This document shows, piece by piece, positions 42,301 to 51,300 of a stretch of 64,000 nucleotides of DNA. The position numbers and the translations under genes are program-made. Within the stretch, counting starts at the first letter, position 1. Every line of letters begins with the position of its first letter. The stretch spans positions 1,088,563 through 1,152,562 of the forward strand of contig NZ_VHQG01000001.1 of the NCBI RefSeq assembly GCF_006517435.1. Reading direction: 5' to 3'. The notes beneath the pieces are model-generated. The model saw only the letters and a list, made by a program, of their open reading frames with translations, was not told the DNA's origin and did no database searches. This stretch comes from Schumannella soli (GTDB lineage: Bacteria > Actinomycetota > Actinomycetes > Actinomycetales > Microbacteriaceae).

Positions 42301-42543
42301 GCCCAGACCGCCGTCGCGGTCGCGCGGGTCTGTCTGGCGCGCGGCGACGCGGAGCTCGCGGCGCGGCTGCTGCTGGCGGCGGATGCGGCCCGCGGCATCC
42401 CCGACGAGCTCGACCCCTGGGTGCGCGAGGTGCGCGCGGGCCTGCGCGAGCGCGGCATCGCGCCGCCCGGCGACGTGGCTGGCGACCTGCGGGCTGCTGC
42501 CGCCCGCGAGCTCACCCGCCTCCCCGAGCTGCTCGCCCCCTGA
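39319..42543 (+). CDS. AfsR/SARP-like regulator with NB-ARC ATPase and TPR domains
   Basis: Encodes 1074 residues. An N-terminal OmpR-type winged helix (about 1-90; MKITVLGGWRIEHAG, ALQSIVSRLRTQLP, TTGGYRLAL) is followed by a shortened BTAD-like helical part (about 95-160). A Pro/Ala/Ser linker comes next, then an NB-ARC STAND ATPase (P-loop GPGGAGKTRLA about 250; LLVLDNTEHLLDAA; GLPLALELAAAKL). A second winged helix is interrupted by a ~60-residue Ala/Pro/Thr insert. A C-terminal TPR-like region follows. AfsR-type proteins couple ligand or protein sensing by TPR/NB-ARC to binding of direct repeats at promoters. The convergent exporter with TGACAGC repeats at its promoter is the likely target; inference. 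The GTG start is leaderless. Confidence 0.88.
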   Translation: MKITVLGGWRIEHAGAAVAVSGAMQLALLFRLAADAGTAVSYRALAEDLWPIDTPENPRGALQSIVSRLRTQLPAASIESTTGGYRLALARADVDALVFQDLVAAAVATPDPADTVRLASAALALWRGEPWLPSPDFDWFARDLLADRTTALELGGRMPGAIPAEVDAARESGSSVTAAAPTAPVAQTASSRPADQPEPLPPSSDAPAATPPAHPFPLIPVPLTPLVGRAAELVNVAAQLDANRLVTILGPGGAGKTRLAIEAARARVAATGEPALVVELASVAAAEIWSAVLAATGRELRNAENQPDTTPPRERARQALAGRRALLVLDNTEHLLDAAAEVAITLLSALPELRILATSREPLGAPGEAFVSLGPLAHPDAARLDGGLASDAERLRAFPAIDLFRQRARAARGVDLDDAELAVAARICLHLDGLPLALELAAAKLRTLTVDEVLVGLEDRFALLAGPGRGTLPRHQTLRAAIDWSWSLLDESERTALSVLAVFPAGLAVVDARAVSSTRAASPTSTASAVGSATDAGAPVSAAPAPPAPATSAAAPTAAPASPIAALGIPDPAVFDALVDKSLVQRARGRFRTLETIREYGLAHLIDAGREREARDAQAVFALGAAAAHDVLLRGPRILETIAWFDAEHDNLIGALRHLVATEQADAAVELLGACSWYWMMRDRNAEAAEWMTSVAPLAARVEGELATVVAAAGRVIEVFLRLGPTEEPDVIAALLGALGPSAELRPHAGQAPVVQVVASFILMLSRIEPGSDWRTELRGVDGAELGLDPWPTALLLVVDASLAHNRGDVEQLGRVTERALGMLSEIGDLWSIAVAQQMRAEWLALVGRLDEALEVTDASTENLRRITSEADLAQQQDLAVRILARQGKPDAARARAEQVLDETLSSGVRRAITQAAASATIAAAQQGDAVAAAAFAAHLDESDETLAPFAQLAAAKSVARTHLALLQGDVAAADEQARDALRSALDSHDLPVIAQTAVAVARVCLARGDAELAARLLLAADAARGIPDELDPWVREVRAGLRERGIAPPGDVAGDLRAAAARELTRLPELLAP

Positions 42544-42547
42544 CCTC

Positions 42548-42575
42548 GCGCGAGACGCGCGAGACGCGCGAGCGC
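42548..42575 (+). repeat. Short tandem repeat gcgcgagac
   Basis: About three units right after the regulator stop codon. Confidence 0.5.
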
Positions 42576-42593
42576 GCTGCCGCGGAGCGCTGA

Positions 42594-42655
42594 AGGGTCG
42601 CAAAGGCCCCGAGAAGTCCCGGATTCCGGGTCCTCTCGGGGCCTCTGCGACCCCT
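42594..42655. terminator. Long hairpin between convergent regulator and exporter genes
   Basis: gggtcgca-a-aggccccgaga pairs with tctcggggcct-c-tgcgaccc (one mismatch, about 19 pairs). An inner CCCGG-att-CCGGG stem forms the tip. Serves both converging transcripts by position. Confidence 0.7.
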
Positions 42656-42681
42656 CACGGGGGCTGACGGGCGACGCCGGC

Positions 42682-43449
42682 TCACACCTTCCGGCGGTAG
42701 GCCCACATCGCGAGCGGGAAGAAGATCGCGACGAGCGCGACGCACCAGCCGAGCACCCAGAGCAGCTCGGTTCCGAGCGAGGAGCCGGCGGCCATGTAGT
42801 GCTGTCCCGACAGCAGCCCGCGCAGCGCCTCGATCACGTGGGTGACGGGGTTGATCGCCACCCAGCCCTGCAGCCAGCTCGGCAGCGTGGAGGCCGGCAC
42901 GAAGGTCGACGAGCCGAAGGTCAGCGGGAAGGTGATGAGGAACGACAGGCCCTGCACGGCGCCCGAGGTGCGGGCGACCATGCCGATGAACACTGAAACC
43001 CAGCACAGGCACACCGCGAAGAGCACCATCAGCAGGATGCCGCCCACCGCCGACAGCGGATCGGTGTGGAAGCGGAATCCGATCAGCACGCCGAACAGCA
43101 GCGTCACGCCGACGGCGATCGCGTGCCGCACGATGTCGCCGAGCACGGCGCCGAACAGGGGTGCGGATCGGGCGATCGGCAGCGAGCGGAAGCGGTCGAA
43201 GACGCCCTTCTCGATGTCGGTGTTGAGGTTCACGCCGATCGTGAGCGACGTGAACATGACCGTCTGCACGATGATGCCCGGCAGCACGAAGGGCAGGTAG
43301 TTGCTCGTGTCGCCGGCGATCGCGCCGCCGAAGATGAACACGAACAGCACCGTCATGATGATCGGCTGCAGCGTCACGTCGAGGAACTGCTCCGGCTTGC
43401 GGAACATCTTCGTGACCGAGCGCTGCGCCAGGATGAGCGAGTCGCGCAT
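42682..43449 (-). CDS. ABC-2 type exporter permease (DrrB-like)
   Basis: Encodes 255 residues with six membrane helices in the ABC-2 pattern (QPIIMTVLFVFIFGGAI, FVLPGIIVQTVMFTSLTIGVN, AIAVGVTLLFGVLIGF, GILLMVLFAVCLCWVSVFIGM, and a final WVLGWCVALVAIFFPLAMWAY). EKGVFDRFRSLPIARSAPLFG and NPVTHVIEALRGLL are conserved in daunorubicin-type exporters. The start ATG 43449 overlaps the ATPase stop by 1 nt (TGATG), so translation is coupled. Exports a hydrophobic compound or lipid; the substrate is unknown. Confidence 0.9.
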   Translation of the reverse strand: MRDSLILAQRSVTKMFRKPEQFLDVTLQPIIMTVLFVFIFGGAIAGDTSNYLPFVLPGIIVQTVMFTSLTIGVNLNTDIEKGVFDRFRSLPIARSAPLFGAVLGDIVRHAIAVGVTLLFGVLIGFRFHTDPLSAVGGILLMVLFAVCLCWVSVFIGMVARTSGAVQGLSFLITFPLTFGSSTFVPASTLPSWLQGWVAINPVTHVIEALRGLLSGQHYMAAGSSLGTELLWVLGWCVALVAIFFPLAMWAYRRKV

Positions 43450-44480
43450 CAGACGGCCTCCCCTTCGTTCGAGCTGGCCGATTCGAGCGAGCTGGTGGAT
43501 GCGGATCCCGCGGATGCGGACCCGGAGGCGGGGCCGGACGCGCCGCCCTGCCCGCGCTGCCCGGTGAGCGAGTAGAAGACCTCGTCGAGGCTCGGCAGCC
43601 GCAGCGAGAACTCGACGACCGGCACCCCCTCGGAGGCGAGCGCCTGCACGGTCGCCGGCAGCACCGCATCCCCGCTGACCGGAACCGACACGAGGTCGCC
43701 GCCGATCACCTCGGGCTCGCGGGTGCCGACGCGCGCGAGCACCTGCTGCGCGGTCGCGAGGTCGGCCGGATGGGCGACCCGTACCTCGAGCGTCTGCCCG
43801 CCGACCTGGCGCTTGAGTCCCTGCGGGGTGTCGTGGGCGATGACGCGGCCGTGGTCGATCACGGTGATCTCCTCGGCGAGGGCGTCGGCCTCCTCGAGGT
43901 ACTGGGTCGTGAGCAGCACGGTGGTGCCCTGCTTCACGAGCACGCGCACCATGTCCCACACGTCGTCGCGCTTGGCCGGGTCGAGTCCGGTCGTGGGCTC
44001 GTCGAGGTAGACGACGCTGGGGCGGCCGATCAGGGATGCGGCGAGGTCGAGGCGGCGCCGCATGCCGCCGGAGTAGGTCTTCGAGGTGCGGCCGCCCGCA
44101 TCCACGAGGTCGAACTCGGTCAGCAGCTCGTCGGCGCGGGCGCGCGCGGCGCGGCGGTCGAGGCCGAGCAGCCGGCCGATCATCACGAGGTTCTGCAGTC
44201 CTGTGAGGTCCTCGTCCACGCTCGCGTACTGGCCGGTGAGGCCGATCGCGCGGCGCACCTCCTTCGGCTCGCGCACGACGTCGTGGCCGGCGACGCGCGC
44301 GGTGCCCTCGTCGGGGCGCAGGAGGGTCGCGAGGATGCGGACGGCGGTGGTCTTGCCGGCGCCGTTCGGTCCGAGCACACCGAGCACGCGCCCCTCGTCG
44401 ACCTCCAGGTCGATGCCGGCGAGGGCCTGCGTCTTTCCGAAGCGCTTGGTGAGGCCGTGAGCCTCGATTGCCTTGGTCAT
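43449..44480 (-). CDS. DrrA-family ABC exporter ATP-binding protein
   Basis: Encodes 343 residues from ATG 44480; GTG 44510 would add 10 residues overlapping the direct repeats. Walker A LGPNGAGKTTAVRILATLL, signature YSGGMRRRLDLAASLIGRP, Walker B VVYLDEPTTGLDP, switch LLTTQYLEEAD. The C-terminal ~100 residues form the DrrA extension (VRVAHPADLATAQQVLARVG...FSLRLPSLDEVFYSLTG). They end in a Gly/Ala/Ser tail. DrrA proteins power export of antibiotics, lipids or other hydrophobic molecules. It is the first gene of a two-gene operon, downstream of four TGACAGC repeats. Confidence 0.92.
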   Translation of the reverse strand: MTKAIEAHGLTKRFGKTQALAGIDLEVDEGRVLGVLGPNGAGKTTAVRILATLLRPDEGTARVAGHDVVREPKEVRRAIGLTGQYASVDEDLTGLQNLVMIGRLLGLDRRAARARADELLTEFDLVDAGGRTSKTYSGGMRRRLDLAASLIGRPSVVYLDEPTTGLDPAKRDDVWDMVRVLVKQGTTVLLTTQYLEEADALAEEITVIDHGRVIAHDTPQGLKRQVGGQTLEVRVAHPADLATAQQVLARVGTREPEVIGGDLVSVPVSGDAVLPATVQALASEGVPVVEFSLRLPSLDEVFYSLTGQRGQGGASGPASGSASAGSASTSSLESASSNEGEAV

Positions 44481-44504
44481 GGCGACAGCGTGCTCCGGCG
44501 GCTC

Positions 44505-44540
44505 TGTCACCCCGCTGTCACGCGCTGTCAGCCGCTGTCA
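44505..44540 (-). promoter_or_regulatory. Four TGACAGC-type direct repeats upstream of the exporter operon
   Basis: On the minus strand TGACA(GC/GA) recurs at 44540, 44530, 44520 and 44509 (periods 10, 10 and 11 nt), one helical turn apart. SARP/AfsR regulators bind heptameric direct repeats with about 11-nt period just upstream of the -10. An AfsR-like gene lies next to this operon. No clear -10 could be picked. Confidence 0.6.
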
Positions 44541-44546
44541 CCGACA

Positions 44547-44574
44547 GCCGACGGCCGCAGCAAGGGCCGTCGGC
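44547..44574 (-). terminator. Perfect hairpin after the VOC gene
   Basis: GCCGACGGCC-gcagcaag-GGCCGTCGGC, 10-bp perfect stem, just after the glyoxalase-like stop codon and before the exporter operon on the same strand. Confidence 0.6.
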
Positions 44575-44595
44575 CGGCAGACCCAGCACCCGCCG

Positions 44596-44970
44596 TCACT
44601 CGTGTTTCGGCAGCTCCTGCACGGCCCACGAGTTGCCGTCGGGGTCGCTGAAGAAGACGAAGCGGCCCCAGCCGAGATCCTCGACGCCGCGCGCCTCGAC
44701 ACCGCGGGCGGTCAGGTCGGCGAGCGCCTGATCGGCTGAGTCGACGACGACCTGGAGCGCGTGCAGCGACCCCGGCGGCATCTCGCTCACGCCGCGGCCG
44801 AAGGCGATCGACGCCGCCGAGCCGGGCGGGGTGACCTGGATGAAGTGGGTCTTCTCATCCACTTCGACATCCCAGTCGACGCTCCAGCCGAGCGTCTCGC
44901 CGTAGAACTCGCGCGAGCGGTTCAGATCGGCGACCGGGACCTGGATCAGCTCGATGCGGTACTCGACCAT
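44596..44970 (-). CDS. VOC-family (glyoxalase/bleomycin-resistance-like) protein
   Basis: Encodes 124 residues, two beta-alpha-beta-beta-beta modules. IELIQVPVADLNRSREFYGETLGWSVDWDVEV and LHALQVVVDSADQALADLTARGVEARGVEDLGWGRFVFFSDPDGNSWAVQEL are typical vicinal-oxygen-chelate sequences. The Glu near the end (VQEL) is a metal ligand in the fold. Which reaction or ligand it uses is open (glyoxalase-like, dioxygenase or antibiotic-binding). A strong AGGAGG lies 6 nt before ATG 44970. Confidence 0.88.
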   Translation of the reverse strand: MVEYRIELIQVPVADLNRSREFYGETLGWSVDWDVEVDEKTHFIQVTPPGSAASIAFGRGVSEMPPGSLHALQVVVDSADQALADLTARGVEARGVEDLGWGRFVFFSDPDGNSWAVQELPKHE

Positions 44971-45344
44971 GACGACCTCCTCGTCGTACCTGCTTCGTGG
45001 TGTCTCGTGCTGGGAACGCTACGCGCGACCACCGACAGGCCTCGCCCGTCCGCCGGGCGCCTCGGAGACCTCGGCGGACACGGGCCCGCCGGGTCCTCCG
45101 AACGGAGGACGGCGTCCGTACCCCCGACACTGGGGGCACGCCGAGGGGTGACGAGTGCTCGAAACCGACGCCGCGCACGAATAGGCTCGAACTGCGCGGT
45201 GGGGGACCGCACTCCGAACGGCTCCCCGACGCCCTGTGCCTGCCGGGTCTCGCCTCGAATCGAGAGCCGGCAGCGGGCGGGAAGCCTGCCTCGACAGCGG
45301 GTCCGCGTCTGACTGACCCGAACACGTCTGAGGACTCTGCTGCC
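44971..45344. promoter_or_regulatory. 374-nt divergent region: promoter and structured leader of the surface-protein gene
   Basis: A hairpin with CCCCC-gacact-GGGGG core and GGCGT/ACGCC base lies at about 45105-45142. TAGGCT at 45182-45187 is the probable -10, giving a ~150-nt 5' leader. The leader can form GCGGT-ggggg-ACCGC (45196-45210), CTGCCGG...CCGGCAG with an inner CTCG/CGAG (about 45240-45275) and GGCGGG-aag-CCTGCC (about 45278-45292). GAGGAC precedes ATG 45345. The leader looks structured enough to be a regulatory RNA, but I could not match it to a named class. Confidence 0.45.
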
Positions 45345-48300
45345 ATGCCGTCTGCCCGGAAGCTCATCCGCCCCCTGCGCACCGCGACCGCCGCGCTCGT
45401 CACCGGCGCCCTCGCCGCGAGCGCGCTCGTCGTCGTCGGCGCGGCCTCGCCCGCCTCGGCCGCGCCGCTGCCGAACCTGCAGTGCGATCAGAACACGCTC
45501 TACGCGGTGTCGACCGCGACGTCGGGTCTCTACGCGGTCAACCTCGCGAACAACGCCGAGATCACGAAGGTCACCGACTACGCCGGCAACAACGGCTTCG
45601 GCGTGACGCCCGGAGGAACCGACGCCTGGGCGATCAACACGAGCTCCGGCGCCGGCAACGCGATCGTGCACCTCAACATGGCGAACGGCACGCCCGAGAC
45701 GATCACGCGCACCAAGGATGCGACCGGCAGCATCATCCGCGGCGCGCTCAACCCGGCGAACGGCATCTTCTACTTCTCGTCGAACAACAGCCCGGCGACG
45801 CTCGTGGCCTACGACACCACGAAGCCGGCTGCGACGGCCGAGCTCGGCATCGTCGGCCGGATCACCGGGCCGAACGGCGGCTCCATCGCCACCACCGGCG
45901 ACTTCGCGTTCAACTCCTCGGGTGTTCTCTTCATCGTCGCGGGCGGAAGCATCTACCGCACCACGACGGCGATCCCGACGGATGCGAGCAACCCGACCGG
46001 CACGATCGGCACGGCGCTCGTGACCACGCTCTCGGGCGTCACGAGCACGCCCGGCATCGCATTCTCGAGCGACGGCTACCTCTACCTGACCTCGGGCAGC
46101 AACCTGTACAAGATCAACCCGGCGACGGGCGCCCAGGTCGGCCCGACTGTCGCCCTCAAGATCGGTTCCACCGCGTACTCGCCCAACGACCTCGCGTCGT
46201 GCAACTACGCCAACACCACGCAGGCCACCGCGACCGTGAGCACGCCGGCGAAGGCGGGCGACCAGTTCACGCTGACCCTGTCGACGCCCGGCAACACCAA
46301 CCAGGGCACCGCCACCTCGCCGGCCACCACGTCGACCTCGGGCACGAGCGTCACCGCGGGCCCCGTGCTCGCCGTGAAGGGCGACGATTACACCTCGACC
46401 CTCACCGCAGGCAACGGCACCACGAATCTCGACGACTACAACGTCACCTGGACCGCCACGAAGGCCGACGGCACGGTCGTCCAGACCGGAACCGGCCCGA
46501 CCGCGACCTACACCTATCCCGCCGGCGCCGCGAACGGCGACGGCACCGACGTCAGCGTCAAGTACACGGTCGCTCCGAAGGCGGCCGCCGGCGACGACAC
46601 CGGCAGCACGCCCTCCGGCACGAAGCTCGACGTCGCGGCCGCGAACGGCGTGCTGAAGAACGACGCCCCCGGCGTCACGATCGTCAGCAACACGCAGCCG
46701 GCCCACGCGACGTCGACCGTCACGGTCGCCGCCGACGGCTCGTACAGCTACACGCCGGCATCCGACTTCTCGGGCACCGATGTCTTCTACTACACGGTCA
46801 AGGATGCGACGGGAGCGACGGCGACCGCGAAGGTCACCATCACGGTCACCCCGGTCGCGACCGCCGACAACCTGGTCACGCCGGCCCAGAAGGGCCAGCC
46901 CGCGACGGTCAGCCCGCTCGCGAACGACAAGGGCTCCTTCGGCGCGAACGCCGTCAAGCTGGTCGGCACGGGCGGCGCCGAGGTGACGACGCTCGAGGTC
47001 ACCGGCGGCACCTGGACGGTGTCGAACAACCAGATCACCTTCACGCCGACGAGCCCCGACTACTCGGGCGACCCGGCCCCGGTGAGCTACACCGTCACCG
47101 ACACGAACGGGCAGAAGTCGCCCGCCGCCACCGTCACGGTCGGCTACGAGGTGGCCTCGGCCGGTGACACCGTCACCGGCAAGACTCCCGGCCAGGCCGT
47201 GAGCGTGGACGTGCTCGCGAACGACTCCACCAACCTCACCGCCGCCAGCGTCAAGCTGGTCGGCGCCGACGCGGACGGCAAGATCGTCGTCGCGAACCAG
47301 GGCACCTGGTCGGTCTCCGCCGGCAAGGTCGTCTTCACGCCCATCGCCGACTACACCGGCAACCCGACGCCGGTGAAGTACACCGCGGCGAACGCGGCCG
47401 GCACGACGACGCAGCCCGCCACCGTGACGGTCGGCTATTCCGCATCCGCCAAGAACGACCTCGTCGACGGCAAGGCGCTCACGACCGCGGTCACGGTGGA
47501 TGTCGTCGCGAACGACTCGCAGAACGTCGACAAGACGAAGGTCACGATCGACACCGCCCTCGGCGACGGACGCACCCTCGACGTGACCGGCGGCCAGTGG
47601 ACCGTGAACCCGGACTCGGGCGCGATCACCTTCACCCCGGCCGACGGCTACACCGGCGACCCGGCCCCGATCACCTACTCGGTGCTCGACACGCTCGGCA
47701 ACAAGGTCAGCGCGACCGTCACGGTGCGCTACGTCGTCGCAGCGAAGGCCGACAGCACGACCGGTGTCGCGCAGAACACGAACGCGGTCGTGGATGTGCT
47801 CGCGAACGACTCGCAGAACGTCGACAAGACCAAGGTCACGATCGTCGACCCGGCGAACTCCGGTGCCCCGGTCACCACGCTGATCGTGGCGAACCAGGGC
47901 ACCTGGACCGTCAGCGCGACGACCGGCGAGATCACCTTCGCGCCGAACAGCGGCTACACCGGCAATCCGACTCCGATCACCTACGCGGTGACCGACGGCC
48001 ACGGCGCCACCGCCACCGCGAAGGTCACCGTCACCTACGAGGTGAAGGCGGCCGCCGATGAGAAGCTGAACAACGAGCCCAAGACCACCGTGACGGTGGA
48101 TGTGCTCGCGAACGACTCGAAGAACCTGCTCGCGTCGAGTGTGAAGATCGTCGGCGCCCCCGGCGCCGGGACCTCGCTGACCGTCGACGGCCAGGGCGTC
48201 TGGACGGTCGACGCGACCACCGGCGAGATCTCGTTCAAGCCCGAGACCGGCTTCACCGGCAACCCCGCCGCCATCAAGTACACGGCGGACGACGGAACCG

Positions 48301-51300
48301 GCCAGAGCATCCCCGCCACCTCGGTGACGATCGGCTACGTGCCCAACGCGGTGAACGACCTCGTCGAGGGCGCCACCCCGAAGCAGCCGGTCGAGGTCGC
48401 GGTGCTGTCGAACGACTCCGCCAACCTGAACCCCGCGTCGGTGAAGATCGTCGACCCGGCGAACCCCGGCACCCCGGTCACGACGCTGGCCGTCGCCGAC
48501 GGCGAGTGGACCGTCGGCACCTCGAACGGCCACATCACCTACACGCCCAAGCCCGGCAACACGGCGAACCCCGCCGCGATCACCTACCAGGCGAGCGACG
48601 ACCACGGGAACACGAAGCAGGCGACCGTCACGGTGCGCTTCTCCGTGACCGCGGCCGATGACAGCAAGCCCGCCCAGGCGCAGGGCTCGACCGTCGAGGT
48701 CGACGTGCTCGCCAACGACTCGGCGAACATCGTGCCGAGCTCGGTCAAGATCGTCGACCCGGCCGACGCCTCGGGCGCCACGACCGTCACGACCCTCACG
48801 GTCGACGGCCAGGGCGTCTGGACCGTCGCCCCCGGCACCGGCGCGATCAGCTTCAAGCCCGAGGACGGCTACACCGGCAACCCGACCCCGATCACCTACG
48901 TGGCGGGCGACGGCTTCGGCGCCGCCGACACGGCGGAGGTCGCCATCACCTACGTGGTGAAGGCCGTCGCCGACAAGGCCGAAGACCAGGCCGTCACCAA
49001 GCCGGTGACCGTGGATGTGCTCGCCAACGACTCGAAGAACCTGCTGCCCGGTTCGGTCAAGATCGTCGACCCGGCCGCGCCCGGCGTCCCCGTGACGACC
49101 CTCGACGTGACCGGCGGCCAGTGGACGGTCGACCCCGCCACGGGCAAGATCACCTTCACCCCGGTCGACGGCTACACCGGCGATCCCGCCCCGATCAGCT
49201 ACGTCGCCGACGACGGCACCGGCCAGAGCATCCCGGCGACCGCGGTCACCGTGACCTACCAGCCGGACGCCGAGAACGACGTCGCCGACGGCAAGGCCCC
49301 CGGCCTGCCGGTGAAGGTGGATGTGCTCGGCAACGACACGCAGAACCTGCTGCCCGGCTCGGTGCGCATCCTGCCCGACCCGTCGAACACGACGAACGCG
49401 GTCGACACGCTGACCGTGACCGGCGGAAAGTGGACGATCGACCCGGCCTCCGGCGAGATCACCTTCACCCCCGACGCCGACTACACCGGCAACCCGGCTC
49501 CGATCACCTACCAGGCGAAGACCGCGAGCGGCGAGGCCGTCACCGCGACCGTCGCCGTGCGCTTCACCGTCGCGGCGAAGGCCGACGAGAAGCGCGGTCA
49601 GGCTCAGGGCGCGACCGTGACCGTCGACGTTCTCGCGAACGACTCGAAGAACCTCGAGGCCGACACGGTCGTGATCGACGGCGCGACCGGCGACGGCCGC
49701 ACCCTCGAGGTCACCGGCGAGGGCACCTGGACCGTCGACGAGACGACCGGGGCGATCTCCTTCAAGCCCGAGGACGGCTACTCCGGCAACCCGACCGCGA
49801 TCAAGTACACGGCCGGTGACGGCTTCGGCGTCACCGCGTCGGCCGGCGTCGTCGTGACCTACGTGGTCAAGGCCGCCGCCGACTCCAGCCCCGCCAACGA
49901 GCTGCGCAAGCCCGTGACGGTGGATGTGCTCGCGAACGACTCGAAGAACCTGAAGCCGGCGACGGTCAAGATCGTCGACCCCGCTCACCCGGGCAGCCCG
50001 GTCACGACCCTCGTGGTCGACGACCAGGGCACCTGGACGGTCTCCCTGTCGGACGGCAAGATCACCTTCGCTCCGGTCGACGGCTATGTCGGCAACCCGA
50101 CCCCGATCAGCTACGTGGCGGGCGACGGCACCGGTCAGAGCATCCCGGCGACCACGGTCACGGTGACGTTCCAGGCGCAGGCCGCGAACGACACCAAGGC
50201 CGACCAGGAGGTCGGCAAGCCGGTCACGGTCGACGTCGTCGCCAACGACGCGGGCAGCTTCGGCTCGACCCCCGACGTGAAGCTGATCGGCGCCGAGGGC
50301 GCGCTCGTCACCTCGCTGCAGGTGCCGAACCAGGGCACGTGGACGGTGAACTCGGCCGGTCAGGTCGTCTTCACGCCGGTCGACGGCTTCGAGGGCGACC
50401 CGAGCTCCGTGACCTATCGCGTCACGGACACGAGCGGCCTGACCTCCGACGCCACGGTCACCGTCACCTACAAGCCCGTCGCGGTCGCCGACACGGCCGA
50501 CGCGCCGGGTCTGGGCCTCAAGACCAAGGTCGACGTGCTCGCGAACGACCGCGGCGTGATCGACCCCGCCTCGGTCACGATCGTGGGCGCTCCCGGTGAC
50601 GGCAAGACCCTCGTGGTCGACGGCCAGGGCACCTGGACCGTGGACGAGGACGGCGTCATCACGTTCGAGCCGGCCGAGGGCTTCGCCTCCGACCCGACCT
50701 CGATCACGTACGAGGCCATCGGCAACCACGGCACCGTGATCAGCGGATCGGTCGGCGTGAACTACGCCCCGGTCGCCGTCGACGACGTGAAGAACGGCGG
50801 CAAGCTCGGCACGCCCTTCACCGTGGATGTGCTCGCCAACGACAAGGGCGCGTTCGTCGCCGCCTCGGTCGTCATCGTCGGCGCCCCCGGTGACGGCAAG
50901 ACCCTCGTGGTCGACGGGCAGGGCACCTGGACGGTCGATGCCGTGACCGGCGCCGTCACCTTCACCCCGGCTGCCGGCTACACCGGCAACCCGACCCCGG
51001 TGAAGTACACGGTCACCGACGTGGACGGCGACACCGCGACCGCATCCGTCACCGTCACCTACAAGCCGGTCGCCGCGGCCGACGTGTCGAAGAACAACAA
51101 GCCCGGTCAGCCGGTCACGGTGAACGTGCTCGGCAACGACGGCGGCGCCTTCGACCCGACCTCGGTGCGCATCGTCGACCCGAAGACCGGCCAGCGGGTG
51201 ACCAGCTACGGCGTGCTCGGCGAGGGCATCTGGTCGGTCGACCCGACCACGGGCGCCATCACCTTCACCCCGGCGGTCGGATTCACCGGCACCCCGGCGC

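Noticed and set aside
45190-45344. ydaO/c-di-AMP riboswitch
   Set aside because: Structure is suggestive but the conserved bases cannot be confirmed by eye; not called.
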